From Caenibius tardaugens NBRC 16725 (GTDB lineage: Bacteria > Pseudomonadota > Alphaproteobacteria > Sphingomonadales > Sphingomonadaceae), in the NCBI RefSeq assembly GCF_003860345.1, contig NZ_CP034179.1, positions 3,704,001 through 3,768,000 on the forward strand: a DNA stretch of 64,000 nucleotides, read 5' to 3'. A program made the translations under genes and the position numbers. The notes beneath the pieces were generated by a model. That model searched no databases. It worked only from the letters and a program-made list of their open reading frames with translations, and was not told the DNA's origin. Position 1 is the stretch's first letter. Every line of letters begins with the position of its first letter. This document shows, in pieces, positions 26,010 to 35,034 of this stretch.

Positions 26010-27199
26010 GATGGATTCTCCCCCAGCACATGCAAGGTGTGGAGCGCGATCATCCGTTCCTCGTCGGTGGGAATGACGCGCACCGCGACATGGCTGCCGG
26101 GCGTGCTGACAAGCGGGGCGCCGGCAGCGTTCGCCTGTTCGTCGAGTTCCACGCCCAGCCATGCGAGGCGTGCGCAGATACGCTGGCGCATCGCGGCGTC
26201 GTTCTCTCCGATCCCGGCGGTGAAGACGATGCCGTCCAGCCCGCCCATCGACGAGGCGAGCGCGGCCGTCTCGCGCGCGGCGCGCCAGGCGAACAGCGCC
26301 ATCGCCTCTTCCGCTTCCGGCGCATCGCTGGCCGCGAGCGCCCGCATGTCGCTCGACAGGCCGGACACGCCGAGCAGGCCGGACTGCCGGTAAAGCATGT
26401 CCTCCACATCGGCCGCGCTCATGCCCATGCGGAGCTGAAAGTGCAGGATCACGCCGGGATCGATAGTGCCGCAGCGCGTGCCCATCACCAGGCCGTCGAG
26501 CGCAGTGAAGCCCATGGTCGTATCGACGCTCCTGCAGTCCCGCATGGCGCAGAGGCTGGCCCCGTTGCCCAGGTGCGCCGCGACCACGCGGCCCGCGGCC
26601 AGCGCCGGGTCGATCTCCGCGAGACGCATTGCGACATATTCATAGGACAGGCCGTGAAAGCCGTAGCGGCGGATGCCCTGATCGTGGAACTTGCGCGGGA
26701 TGGCCAGGCGCGAGGCGACGTCCGGCTTGTCGTGGTGGAAGGCCGTATCGAAGCAGGCGACCTGCGGCAGGTCGGGTTTCAGCTTCGCGATCGCGCGGAT
26801 CGCCGCGAGGTTGTGCGGCTGATGCAGCGGGGCGAGGGGGCACAGCGTTTCCAGCCTGTCCAGCAGGTCGGCATCGACCAGGCGGGGCGTGACGAAGTCC
26901 AGGCCGCCATGCACCACGCGATGGCCGATGGCGATCACGTCCCGCCCTTCCAGCGGATGATCTCCCGCCCAGGCGAAGAGGTCCGCCAGGAGATCCGCAT
27001 GGCTGAGCGCAGCGCCGTCCGGCCAGTCCCGCTCGATGAGGATTTCTCCCGTCGCGGAGCGGGCCCGCAGGCTGGGCGCGATGCCGATCTTCTCGATCTT
27101 GCCGCCTGCCGAGAGCGTCAGCCCGTCCCGGCCATCGAGCGTGAACAGCGAGAACTTGATGCTGGACGAACCGGAGTTGATCGCGACGACGGCTTTCAT
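26006..27199 (-). CDS. ackA: Acetate/propionate family kinase
   Basis: Cytosolic kinase of 397 residues converting acyl phosphate and ADP to carboxylate and ATP. Family motifs are VAINSGSSSIKFSLF at the N-terminus, GHRVVHGG, VAHLGNGASL and GTRCGTIDPG. The start at 27199 is fixed by this N-terminus and the ATGA overlap with the pta stop; the longer upstream frame is antisense-like filler. With Pta it yields ATP from acyl-CoA during low-energy conditions, or runs in reverse to activate acetate. Confidence 0.96.
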   Translation of the reverse strand: MKAVVAINSGSSSIKFSLFTLDGRDGLTLSAGGKIEKIGIAPSLRARSATGEILIERDWPDGAALSHADLLADLFAWAGDHPLEGRDVIAIGHRVVHGGLDFVTPRLVDADLLDRLETLCPLAPLHQPHNLAAIRAIAKLKPDLPQVACFDTAFHHDKPDVASRLAIPRKFHDQGIRRYGFHGLSYEYVAMRLAEIDPALAAGRVVAAHLGNGASLCAMRDCRSVDTTMGFTALDGLVMGTRCGTIDPGVILHFQLRMGMSAADVEDMLYRQSGLLGVSGLSSDMRALAASDAPEAEEAMALFAWRAARETAALASSMGGLDGIVFTAGIGENDAAMRQRICARLAWLGVELDEQANAAGAPLVSTPGSHVAVRVIPTDEERMIALHTLHVLGENPS

Positions 27200-28617
27200 G
27201 CGCTCGCCGTCCCCGGCAGGCCGGGCGCGGCCTTGGTGGCGGCGCGCGCCATCAGCACCGCGACCGCGCAGGAGGCGAGGCGGGTGCGCAGGCTGTCGGC
27301 CCGGCTGGCGAGGATGATCGGCACGCGCGCGCCCAGCACGATGCCTGCCGCGTCCGCACCGCCCAGGAAGGTGAGTTGCTTGGCCAGCATGTTGCCAGCC
27401 TCCAGGTTTGGCACGACGAGAATTTCCGCTTTGCCCGCCACCGGCGAGACGATGCCTTTCTCCTTCGCGGCGGCTTCGCTGATCGCATTGTCGAAAGCCA
27501 GGGGTCCGTCCAGCACGCCGCCCGTGATCTGACCGCGATCGGCCATCTTGCACAGGGCAGCGGCGTCGAGTGTGGATTGCATCGCGGGATTGACAGTCTC
27601 CACGGCGGAAAGGATCGCCACTTTCGGTTCCGCGATGCCGATGACATGGGCAAGGTCGATGGCGTTGCGGATGATGTCCGCCTTCTCCTCGAGTGTCGGC
27701 GCGATGTTGATCGCGGCATCCGTGATGATGAGCGGTGTCGGATGGTTCTGGACGTCCATGACATAGGCATGGCTGATCCGGCGCTCGGTTCGCAGGCCCG
27801 TGGCGGAGCGCACGATGGCGCCCATCAATTCGTCGGTATGGAGCGAGCCTTTCATCAACAGCTTCGCTTCGCCGCCGCGCACCAGGTCCACGGCCTTTGC
27901 CGCCGCTTCGTGGCTATGGGCGGCGGATACGATGCGGAAAGGCGAAATGTCCTTGCCGGCGTCTTCGGCCGCCTTGCGGATCTTCGCTTCCGGCCCGACC
28001 AGGATCGGCATGATGAGATTGGCTTCGGCGGCTTCAATCGCGGCCAGCATGGCGGCCGCGCTGCAGGGATGAGCCACCGCCGTCGGTTCCGGCACGCCAT
28101 TGGCGGTCATCTCGATCAGCTTGCGGTAGCCGTCATGGTCGCGCAGGCTGACCTCCGGCAGCGCCGCACGGGGGCGGCGGACCTTCTCGGCCGGCGCCTT
28201 GACTTCGGCCTGGCCGCTGATGACTTCCTCGCCGTCCTGGTTGACGCAGCGGCAATCGAACAGGATATCATGGTGCGCGCGTTTTTCCGCCACCGTCACC
28301 GACGCCGTGATCGTGTCGCCAAGGCCTACCGGCCGCGTGAACTGCAGCGACTGGCTGAGATAGATCGCGCCGGGGCCGGGCAGTTCGGTGCCCAGCACGG
28401 CGGAGATGAGACCGCCGCCCCATAGTCCGTGCGCGATGACGCGGCGGAACATGTCGGTCGCGGCATAGTCGGCGTCCATATGCGCCGGGTTCACGTCGCC
28501 GGACACGAGCGCGAAAAGCTGGATGTCCTCTTCGGTCAGCGTGCGCGAGATACTGGCGGTATCGCCCACTTTTATCTCGTCGAAGGTGCGGTTCTCGATC
28601 ATGGTTCCGTCAGTCAT
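27196..28617 (-). CDS. pta: Bifunctional MaoC-type enoyl-CoA hydratase/phosphate acyltransferase
   Basis: Protein of 473 residues made of two domains. Residues about 5-155 form a MaoC/hot-dog hydratase domain (AHGLWGGGLISAVLGTELPGPG), and about 175-473 form a PTA/PTB phosphotransacylase (ITDAAINIAPTLEEK, GGADAAGIVLGARVPII). It would hydrate enoyl-CoA and exchange CoA for phosphate, feeding the acyl kinase encoded next. It starts 4 bp after the phaC stop region and overlaps ackA. The R-hydratase domain could also supply 3-hydroxyacyl-CoA to PhaC. Confidence 0.93.
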   Translation of the reverse strand: MTDGTMIENRTFDEIKVGDTASISRTLTEEDIQLFALVSGDVNPAHMDADYAATDMFRRVIAHGLWGGGLISAVLGTELPGPGAIYLSQSLQFTRPVGLGDTITASVTVAEKRAHHDILFDCRCVNQDGEEVISGQAEVKAPAEKVRRPRAALPEVSLRDHDGYRKLIEMTANGVPEPTAVAHPCSAAAMLAAIEAAEANLIMPILVGPEAKIRKAAEDAGKDISPFRIVSAAHSHEAAAKAVDLVRGGEAKLLMKGSLHTDELMGAIVRSATGLRTERRISHAYVMDVQNHPTPLIITDAAINIAPTLEEKADIIRNAIDLAHVIGIAEPKVAILSAVETVNPAMQSTLDAAALCKMADRGQITGGVLDGPLAFDNAISEAAAKEKGIVSPVAGKAEILVVPNLEAGNMLAKQLTFLGGADAAGIVLGARVPIILASRADSLRTRLASCAVAVLMARAATKAAPGLPGTASA

Positions 28618-28620
28618 TGC

Positions 28621-30375
28621 TCAATGCTCCAGCACATAATGGCCGGGAGCATCGGCGATCGCCGCATAGCCCTTGTCCGCTGCGCCCATGGGCGGCGGCG
28701 CACCAGGTTCTCCCGAACGCGCGGCCAGCCATTCTCCCCACGCCGTCCACCATGAGCCTTGCTTTTGCTCGGCGCGGCTTGCCCATTCTTCGGGATCGTA
28801 GGAGGTGCCGTCGACCTCGCGGGTCAACACGCGGTAGCGGCGGCCCTTGTGGCCCGGTTCCGAAACGATGCCGGCATTGTGCCCGCCGCTGGTCAGGACG
28901 AAAGTGATCTCGGCCCCGGTCAGCAGGTGGATCTTGTGGACGGAATGCCATGGCGCGACATGATCGCGCTCGGTTCCGACCACGAACAGCGGTTTGCGGA
29001 TGGAGGCAAGGTTGATGGTTCGCCCATCCACCCGGTATTTTCCTTCGGCCAGGTCGTCGTCGAGGAACAGGCGGCGCAGATACTGGCTGTGCATGGCATA
29101 GGGCATCCGTGTGCCGTCGGCGTTCCAGGCCATGAGGTCGTTCATCGGTTCGCGCTCGCCCATCAGGTAGGTGGCGAGCACACGCGACCAGACCAGATCG
29201 TTGGAACGCAGGATCTGGAAGGCGCCGCCCATCTGGCTGCTGTCCAGATAGCCCCGGCTCCACATCATGTTCTCCAGCAGGTTGAGCTGGCCTTCGTCGA
29301 TAAACAGGCCCAATTCCCCCGGCTCGCTGAATTCCGTCTGTGCGGCCAGCAGTGTGACGCTGGCGAGCCTGTCATCTCCGTCGCGCGCCATGGCCGCGGC
29401 CGCGATCGAGAGCAGCGTGCCGCCCAGGCAATAGCCCATGGCATGGATGCCCGTCGCGCCGGTGATCGCCGTCACCGCATCGAGCGCCGCCATCGGTCCG
29501 AGGTGCCGGTAGGCGTCCATGTCGAGGTCACGGTCGGCACTGCCGGGATTGTGCCACGAAATCATGAACACGGTGAAGCCTTGCGCCGTCAGCCAGCGGA
29601 CCAGCGAGTTCTCGGGCGACAGGTCGAGAATATAGTATTTCATGATCCACGCGGGCACGATCAGGATTGGCTCGGGCCGCACGGTGTCCGTGGTCGGTTC
29701 ATACTGGATCAGTTCGATCAGCTTGTTGCGGTAGACGACCTTGCCTTTGGCCGTGGCGACGTTTTCGCCCACGCGAAAGGCTTCGGCGCCGACCGGCGGC
29801 AGGCCGCGCGCCATGTGCTGCATGTCCTCGACCAGGTGCCGGAAGCCGTCGACCAGGCATTGGCCACCTGTTTCCGCGATCTTGTGTTGGAGAACGGGAT
29901 TGGTGGCGAGAAAGTTGGTCGGCGCGAGCATGTCCAGCATCTGCCGTGCGGCGAATTCCACCATGTCTTCATGATGTTTCGAGACACCGCCAATGCCTGT
30001 CGTCGCGGCGTGCCACCATTGCTGGTTGAGCAGGAAGGCCTGAGCGACGAGATTGAAAGGTAATTCTTTCCAGGCGGGATCGGCGAAGCGCCGGTCCTGC
30101 GGCAATGGTTCGATGGCCGGTTCGGCCTCGCTGTCTTCCATGCGGCGCTGCAGATAGTCGAAAAGCCGGGCATGCTTGCGGATGGCCTTGGCGCCAAGCT
30201 GCATTTGTTTGCCCGGCGACGTGGCGAGATGAATCCCCCAATCGGCCATGGCAAGCAGGAGCGTGGCCGGCGAAAGGCCGAAAGTCGTCTGCGCGATGGC
30301 CGCCGATGCCGTGCGGTCGAGCGTTTCGCTGATTCCGTCCAGCGGATCGTCGGAAGGCGGAGGGGACGTGGCCAT
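28621..30375 (-). CDS. phaC: Polyhydroxyalkanoate synthase (class I-type PhaC)
   Basis: PHA polymerase of 584 residues. An N-terminal PhaC_N domain is followed by an alpha/beta-hydrolase with the lipase-like box GYCLGG; nucleophile C316, Asp in GTERDHV (about 471) and His in SGGHNAG (about 499) form the catalytic triad. The ATG at 30375 has CGGAG about 10 nt upstream; a longer frame to 30510 lacks support. It leads the operon phaC-pta-ackA-pldA. It polymerises 3-hydroxyacyl-CoA into storage granules. It may be a stress-cluster paralog rather than the main chromosomal PhaC. Confidence 0.95.
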   Translation of the reverse strand: MATSPPPSDDPLDGISETLDRTASAAIAQTTFGLSPATLLLAMADWGIHLATSPGKQMQLGAKAIRKHARLFDYLQRRMEDSEAEPAIEPLPQDRRFADPAWKELPFNLVAQAFLLNQQWWHAATTGIGGVSKHHEDMVEFAARQMLDMLAPTNFLATNPVLQHKIAETGGQCLVDGFRHLVEDMQHMARGLPPVGAEAFRVGENVATAKGKVVYRNKLIELIQYEPTTDTVRPEPILIVPAWIMKYYILDLSPENSLVRWLTAQGFTVFMISWHNPGSADRDLDMDAYRHLGPMAALDAVTAITGATGIHAMGYCLGGTLLSIAAAAMARDGDDRLASVTLLAAQTEFSEPGELGLFIDEGQLNLLENMMWSRGYLDSSQMGGAFQILRSNDLVWSRVLATYLMGEREPMNDLMAWNADGTRMPYAMHSQYLRRLFLDDDLAEGKYRVDGRTINLASIRKPLFVVGTERDHVAPWHSVHKIHLLTGAEITFVLTSGGHNAGIVSEPGHKGRRYRVLTREVDGTSYDPEEWASRAEQKQGSWWTAWGEWLAARSGEPGAPPPMGAADKGYAAIADAPGHYVLEH

Positions 30376-30716
30376 GACTATATACTCCGAGTTCCGCTGG
30401 AAGGTGCCTCGTCTCTCCGACAGGATTCCACAGCAGATGTTTGGGCCGCCCCTCCCGGTTCTTCTTATGCCGAACGGTACTGCATAGGTAAGATAGAATG
30501 CAAGCCGCACGGAGCTTGGTTGCGACCGGACGGCTGTCTGACGGCCAGTCGCAACCGCGGGCGCGGGGATATTCGGCCATGGCCTGCTGGAGAAAAAGGA
30601 GCCTCAATCATTGAGCGTAAAGCCACTAGGTATAGTTCACGATGGCGATGCATTGCCTGGAGATACAGTGTACGGCGGTCGTCATCCCGGGCAATTTTGC
30701 GGGAAATTGAAGGAGA
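30376..30716. promoter_or_regulatory. Divergent gap phaC / LptB-like gene with operator-like half-site
   Basis: This 341-bp gap separates two divergent genes. At 30623-30637 it holds CCACTAGGTATAGTT, matching CCACTAAGTGTAGAT of the TetR palindrome (32411-32425) at 12 of 15 bases. It includes ACTA and TAGT in mirrored order. No complete 22-bp palindrome is present here. No other gene or terminator is seen in the gap. Confidence 0.35.
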
Positions 30717-31640
30717 ATGGATGATCCGCGAGATCGCCATGATGGCAGCGGTTGCGCTGGTGCTGGCCGGCCGGGATGGAGACGCGTACTGACCCGGCTT
30801 TTGAGGGACCTTGGCGGAAATCTCGGGCATGATGCCCAACTCGTATCGCCGGCCGCGCGTTCGGAGAGCGAGCCGCTTGCGCCCGCGTCAATCGGACCGG
30901 TCGCAGTCGAGCGCGCGCCGACGGTTCTTTCGATCGCCGGGATCGAGAAGTCCTTTGGCAAGCGGAAGGTGCTTGACGATGTCGCGCTCGAAGTGCGGGC
31001 AGGCGAAATCGTGGGGCTTCTGGGGCCAAACGGGGCCGGCAAGACGCTCTGCTTCTATGCGATTGCCGGCCTGATGAGCGTGGATGCCGGCAGGATCGAG
31101 ATTGGCGGTCAGGATGTCACCGCGCTTCCCATGGATCGAAGAGCGAAGCTGGGCCTCGGCTATCTTCCCCAGGAAGGATCGATCTTCCGCGGCATGACGG
31201 CTGCGGAGAATATCGCGGCCGTGCTCGAACTGCATATCGCCGATCGCGATGTAGCTGCCGCGCGGCTCGATGAACTTCTTGCCGAGTTCAATATCGCCCA
31301 CATTCGCGACGTTCCCGCACAGCGGTTGTCCGGCGGGGAACGCAGGCGCTGCGAGATCGCCAGGGCCATGGCGGCAGCGCCCTCGGTCATCCTGCTCGAT
31401 GAACCGTTCGCGGGCATCGATCCCATGTCGATCGCCGACGTCAAGGCGATGGTGCGAAAGCTCAAGCGAGAAGGCGTGGCGATCCTTCTGACCGACCACA
31501 ATGTGCATGAGATGCTCGAACTGGTCGAGCGGGCCTATATCATCGATCAGGGCAGGATGCTGTTCGAGGGCGGCCCAGAAGCGGTACTCGACAACCCCGA
31601 AGTCCGGCATCGCTATCTTGGCGAGGGCTTCAGGATGTGA
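30717..31640 (+). CDS. LptB-like ABC transporter ATPase
   Basis: ATP-binding protein of 307 residues. Walker A is GPNGAGKT, the signature is LSGGERRRCEIARA and Walker B is VILLDEPFAGIDP; the region after Walker A (FYAIAGLMSVDAGRI) is closely LptB-like. About 70 residues of unrelated, low-complexity sequence precede the ATPase domain. AGGAG at 30711 is only 1 nt from this ATG but 5 nt from an out-of-frame ATG at 30721 that encodes a 23-residue peptide ending at 30792, so the true start may be a non-ATG codon further in. No permease gene is adjacent; the 3' end overlaps tetR convergently by 11 bp. Confidence 0.85.
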   Translation: MDDPRDRHDGSGCAGAGRPGWRRVLTRLLRDLGGNLGHDAQLVSPAARSESEPLAPASIGPVAVERAPTVLSIAGIEKSFGKRKVLDDVALEVRAGEIVGLLGPNGAGKTLCFYAIAGLMSVDAGRIEIGGQDVTALPMDRRAKLGLGYLPQEGSIFRGMTAAENIAAVLELHIADRDVAAARLDELLAEFNIAHIRDVPAQRLSGGERRRCEIARAMAAAPSVILLDEPFAGIDPMSIADVKAMVRKLKREGVAILLTDHNVHEMLELVERAYIIDQGRMLFEGGPEAVLDNPEVRHRYLGEGFRM

Positions 31641-32334
31641 GGCGGTTACCGCGCCCTTCGTTCAGGAACGGAATGGCCTTTGCCATGAGGTCGAGCGCTC
31701 GCTCGATATAGGCAGCCTTTGTCCGGGTGGTGTTGTGCAGATCATGGCGCTGCAGGATGCGCTGGCGCGGCACGGTGACCAGCGCGTCGAAGAGAAAAGC
31801 AGCGAGGAACGGAAGATCGCCTGCTTCCTCGCTGTTCGGTTCGCTCGCCTCGGCAAGGATCGTCTGCATCAGATCGATGCCGAACTGGGTGCCGATCGCG
31901 GGCTGTGCCCGCATCATGCCCGGATTGTGGTTTGCCAGCCAGATGATGAGCGCTTCGATGCCCACGACATCGCCTTGAAGCGACAGGTCGAGCATCCTGC
32001 GAGCGATATAGGCGATTTTTTTGCGGGTGCTTCCTCGAGGGACCGATGCCGCGATCGGATCGAGATAGCGGGCAAGGCTGTGTTCCATGGCGGCGACGAG
32101 CAGGGCGAGCTTTGAGCCGAAGCGGGAATAGAGCGTTCGCTTCGATGTCTGTGCGGCGGCGGCGATAGCTTCCATACTCGTACCCTCGACGCCGCCGGCG
32201 ATGAATTGGGCAAGCGCCGTCTCGAGGATATGATGTCCAAGCCGGGCTGCGACCTCCTGTGGCGGCCTTCCTCCCCTGGGATCGCGGGCAGGCAGACGCG
32301 AGCCGGTTCCCGATGCGGCGCCGTCATCTTTCAT
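31630..32334 (-). CDS. TetR family transcriptional regulator
   Basis: One-component repressor of about 234 residues. The N-terminal helix-turn-helix (ILETALAQFIAGG...TSMEAIAAAAQTSKRTLYSRF) is followed by an all-helical ligand domain. The frame is open to 32454, but the palindromic operator at 32413-32434 would then lie inside the gene. Starts at 32352 or 32334 (GAG 8 nt upstream) leave it intergenic and are preferred. The gene is divergent from the OMF-HlyD-RbbA-YhhJ operon, which it presumably represses. Confidence 0.88.
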   Translation of the reverse strand: MKDDGAASGTGSRLPARDPRGGRPPQEVAARLGHHILETALAQFIAGGVEGTSMEAIAAAAQTSKRTLYSRFGSKLALLVAAMEHSLARYLDPIAASVPRGSTRKKIAYIARRMLDLSLQGDVVGIEALIIWLANHNPGMMRAQPAIGTQFGIDLMQTILAEASEPNSEEAGDLPFLAAFLFDALVTVPRQRILQRHDLHNTTRTKAAYIERALDLMAKAIPFLNEGRGNRLTS

Positions 32335-32412
32335 GAATCGCTCGCGGCCCATCGCTGCTTCATTCCAGCTTTCGCGCTTGATCGGCAAGTGATACCGGGC
32401 AATATCAAAACC

Positions 32413-32434
32413 ACTAAGTGTAGATACTAATAGT
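32413..32434. promoter_or_regulatory. Palindromic operator, probable TetR site
   Basis: A 22-bp symmetrical element of form ACTA-N3-GTA-N2-TAC-N3-TAGT, 61 bp upstream of the OMF gene and 79 bp upstream of the tetR start at 32334. All 14 defined bases are mirror-matched. A related half-site lies upstream of the LptB-like gene at 30623. Confidence 0.65.
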
Positions 32435-32494
32435 CCGGAGAGGTGCTTGCCCATAGGCGTACCGCCTGTTTGAACCAGAATGGAACCGGACTAG

Positions 32495-33964
32495 ATGGCT
32501 CGCAGCGCTCATATTACTGGCCGTTTATGCGGGTTCCGGGCCGTCATGGCGGCGATGATCGTGCCATCTTTCCTGTCCGGCTGTTCCTTCGCGCCGCCCA
32601 ATGTCCGGCCGGCCCAGCCGGTGCCGCAGGACTATCCCGCGCCAGCCGCGCTGGGCGCGTCCATCGCGCGGATCGGTTGGCATGATTTCTTCCGGGAAGA
32701 GCATCTGCGTGTGCTGATCGCGGCCGCGCTGGAGAACAACCGCGATATCCGTATCGCCGCGGCCCGCGTCGATCAGGCGCGCGCGGCCTGGCGTATCGAG
32801 GGATCGGCGCTCTATCCCGAACTCAACGCCGTCGGCACCGGCACGCGGGGTCGTTCCATCATCAGCCTGCCGGGCGCAGGCACGCAGAGCTATGACATCA
32901 AGCAGGTCACCGCGCAGGTGAGCGCGAGCTGGGAAATCGATTTCTGGGGCCGTCTGCGCAACCTGAACGACGCCGCGCGCAATCGTTATCTGGCGACGGA
33001 AGAGGCGAAGCGCGCCGTTGCCACCGGCCTGATCGCGCAGGTCGCCAATGGCTATCTGCTGGAGCGCGAATATGAGGAACGCCTCGCGCTTGCCCGGCGG
33101 ACGATCGTCACGCGCGAGGACTCACTGCGGATCATGCGCCGCCGCTATGAAGTCGGGTCCGGCTCGAAGCTCGAAATGACCCAGGCGCAGTTGCTGCTGG
33201 CGCAGGCGCAGGATGCGCTGCAAGCGCTTGAGCAGGACCGCGACGTGAACCGCAACGCGCTGGCGCTGCTGGTCGGGCGGCCCGTGGAGATCGTGCCTGG
33301 GCCCCTCGGTCTTGCCGAAACCGGACCGGATATCGCCCTTCCGCCGGGCTTGCCCTCCGACCTTCTGGTCAACCGGCCTGATATCGTGGCGGCGGAATAT
33401 CAATTGCGGGCGGCCAACGCCGATATCGGCGCGGCGCGGGCGGCGTTCTTTCCCAATATCAGCCTGACGGGTGCCTTCGGCACGGCGAGTTCCGATCTCG
33501 ACGGGCTGTTCGGCGACGGGAGCCGCGCGTGGAGCTTCACCCCGACGATCGCCCTGCCGCTGTTCAATGCGGGCCGCCTTTCCGGCAACCTCGATCTGGC
33601 GAAAGCGCGGCAGGTCGAAGCCGTGGCCAGCTATGAAAAGACCGTGCAGGGCGCGTTTCGTGATGTTTCCGACGCGCTGGTCCGGCGCCGGCAACTGGCG
33701 TTGCGGATCGACACCGCGCGCAGCTCGCTGGACGCCTTGCGCGAACGGGCTCGGCTGGCCGGGTTGCGGTTCGACAACGGGCGTTCGGCCTATTTGGAAG
33801 TGCTGGACGCGCAACGCGACCTTTTCGACACCGAACAGGCGCTGATCCAGTTGCGCCGCGCTCATCTGGCGAGCGGCATAGCCCTCTACGCGGCGCTTGG
33901 CGGGGGCTTTCCCGCCGAAGTCGTCCACGACAGCAACGATCAAGGCGGAGAACACAGGCGATGA
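32495..33964 (+). CDS. NodT-family outer-membrane efflux lipoprotein
   Basis: TolC-type channel of 489 residues. A lipoprotein signal ends in LSGC (Cys30 predicted lipidated). Two OEP repeats follow, with typical motifs WEIDFWGRLRN, YEVGSGSKLEMTQAQ, LLVNRPDIVAAEYQL and FFPNISLTGAFG. It is first in the operon, followed by an overlapping adaptor (ATGA). It serves as the outer-membrane exit for an ABC exporter rather than an RND pump. Confidence 0.92.
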   Translation: MARSAHITGRLCGFRAVMAAMIVPSFLSGCSFAPPNVRPAQPVPQDYPAPAALGASIARIGWHDFFREEHLRVLIAAALENNRDIRIAAARVDQARAAWRIEGSALYPELNAVGTGTRGRSIISLPGAGTQSYDIKQVTAQVSASWEIDFWGRLRNLNDAARNRYLATEEAKRAVATGLIAQVANGYLLEREYEERLALARRTIVTREDSLRIMRRRYEVGSGSKLEMTQAQLLLAQAQDALQALEQDRDVNRNALALLVGRPVEIVPGPLGLAETGPDIALPPGLPSDLLVNRPDIVAAEYQLRAANADIGAARAAFFPNISLTGAFGTASSDLDGLFGDGSRAWSFTPTIALPLFNAGRLSGNLDLAKARQVEAVASYEKTVQGAFRDVSDALVRRRQLALRIDTARSSLDALRERARLAGLRFDNGRSAYLEVLDAQRDLFDTEQALIQLRRAHLASGIALYAALGGGFPAEVVHDSNDQGGEHRR

Positions 33965-35034
33965 CGGCGTCCCGGAAGACATGGCTCATCAGGGGCGGCA
34001 TCGCGGCGGCGCTCGTCGTTGTAGCTCTGCTCCTTTGGCAGGTGCTCAAGCCCGGCGATTTGCCCGAAGGCATCGTCGGCGGTAACGGCCGGATCGAAGC
34101 GGTTGAAATCGACGTTTCCGCCAAATCGCCCGGCCGCATCCGCGAAATCCTGGTCGACGAAGGCGCGTTCGTGCAGGCGGGGCAAGTCGTCGCCCATATG
34201 GATACGGACGTGCTGAGTGCCCAGAGGGCCGAAGCCGAAGCGCAACTGGCGCAGGCGCTGAACGGCATCCAGATCGCGACCAGCCAGGTCGCGCAGCAGC
34301 AGAGCAACCGGGCGGCGGCTCTCGCCGGCGTCCGCCAGCGTGAGGCGGAGCTGAACGCGGCGCGCAAGCGGCTGGCGCGATCGGAAACGCTGGCGCGAGA
34401 AGGTGCGACCGCCGTGCAGGAACGGGATGACGATCAGGCCCGCGTCGAAGGCGCGGCGGCGGCAGTGGAGGCCGCTCGCGCCCAACTCGCGGCCGTCGAC
34501 GCGGCGATCACGACGGCGCGCAACCAGGTGATCGGCGCGCGTTCGCAGGTCGATGCCGTGCGCGCCACCATCCAGCGGATCGAGGCCGATATCCGCGACA
34601 GCGACCTCAAGGCGCCGACGGCCGGCCGCGTGCAATATCGCGTCGCCCAGCCGGGCGAAGTCGTGGGTGGCGGCGGGCGCGTGCTCAACCTGGTCAATCT
34701 GGGCGACGTCTACATGACCTTCTTCCTGCCGGAAACGGTCGCGGGCAAGGTGGCGCTGGGCAGCGATGTACGCATCGTGCTCGATGCGCTTCCGGATCGT
34801 GCGATCCCTGCGAAAGTCAGCTTCGTTGCCGATGTGGCCCAGTTCACGCCCAAGACGGTGGAGACGCAAAGCGAGCGCCAGAAACTGATGTTCCGCGTGA
34901 AGGCGCAGATCGATCGCAAGTTGCTCGATCGCTATATCACCCAGGTCAAGACCGGCCTTCCGGGCATGGCCTATGTGCGGATCGATCCGAAATCCGAATG
35001 GCCCGCGAAACTGACCGTCAACGTGCCGCAATGA
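33961..35034 (+). CDS. yhiI: HlyD-family adaptor (YhiI/YbhG-like)
   Basis: Periplasmic adaptor of 357 residues. A membrane anchor (residues 13-26), a first lipoyl half ([20 protein letters not shown]), a long coiled-coil hairpin (about residues 85-200) and a second lipoyl half ([19 protein letters not shown]) are visible, plus a beta-barrel. The gene overlaps both neighbours by ATGA, and its order before an RbbA-like gene matches E. coli yhiI-rbbA-yhhJ. Confidence 0.9.
   Translation: MTASRKTWLIRGGIAAALVVVALLLWQVLKPGDLPEGIVGGNGRIEAVEIDVSAKSPGRIREILVDEGAFVQAGQVVAHMDTDVLSAQRAEAEAQLAQALNGIQIATSQVAQQQSNRAAALAGVRQREAELNAARKRLARSETLAREGATAVQERDDDQARVEGAAAAVEAARAQLAAVDAAITTARNQVIGARSQVDAVRATIQRIEADIRDSDLKAPTAGRVQYRVAQPGEVVGGGGRVLNLVNLGDVYMTFFLPETVAGKVALGSDVRIVLDALPDRAIPAKVSFVADVAQFTPKTVETQSERQKLMFRVKAQIDRKLLDRYITQVKTGLPGMAYVRIDPKSEWPAKLTVNVPQ

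Noticed and set aside
26030-27532. 500-codon open frame on the plus strand
   Set aside because: Antisense to ackA, whose family motifs are complete.
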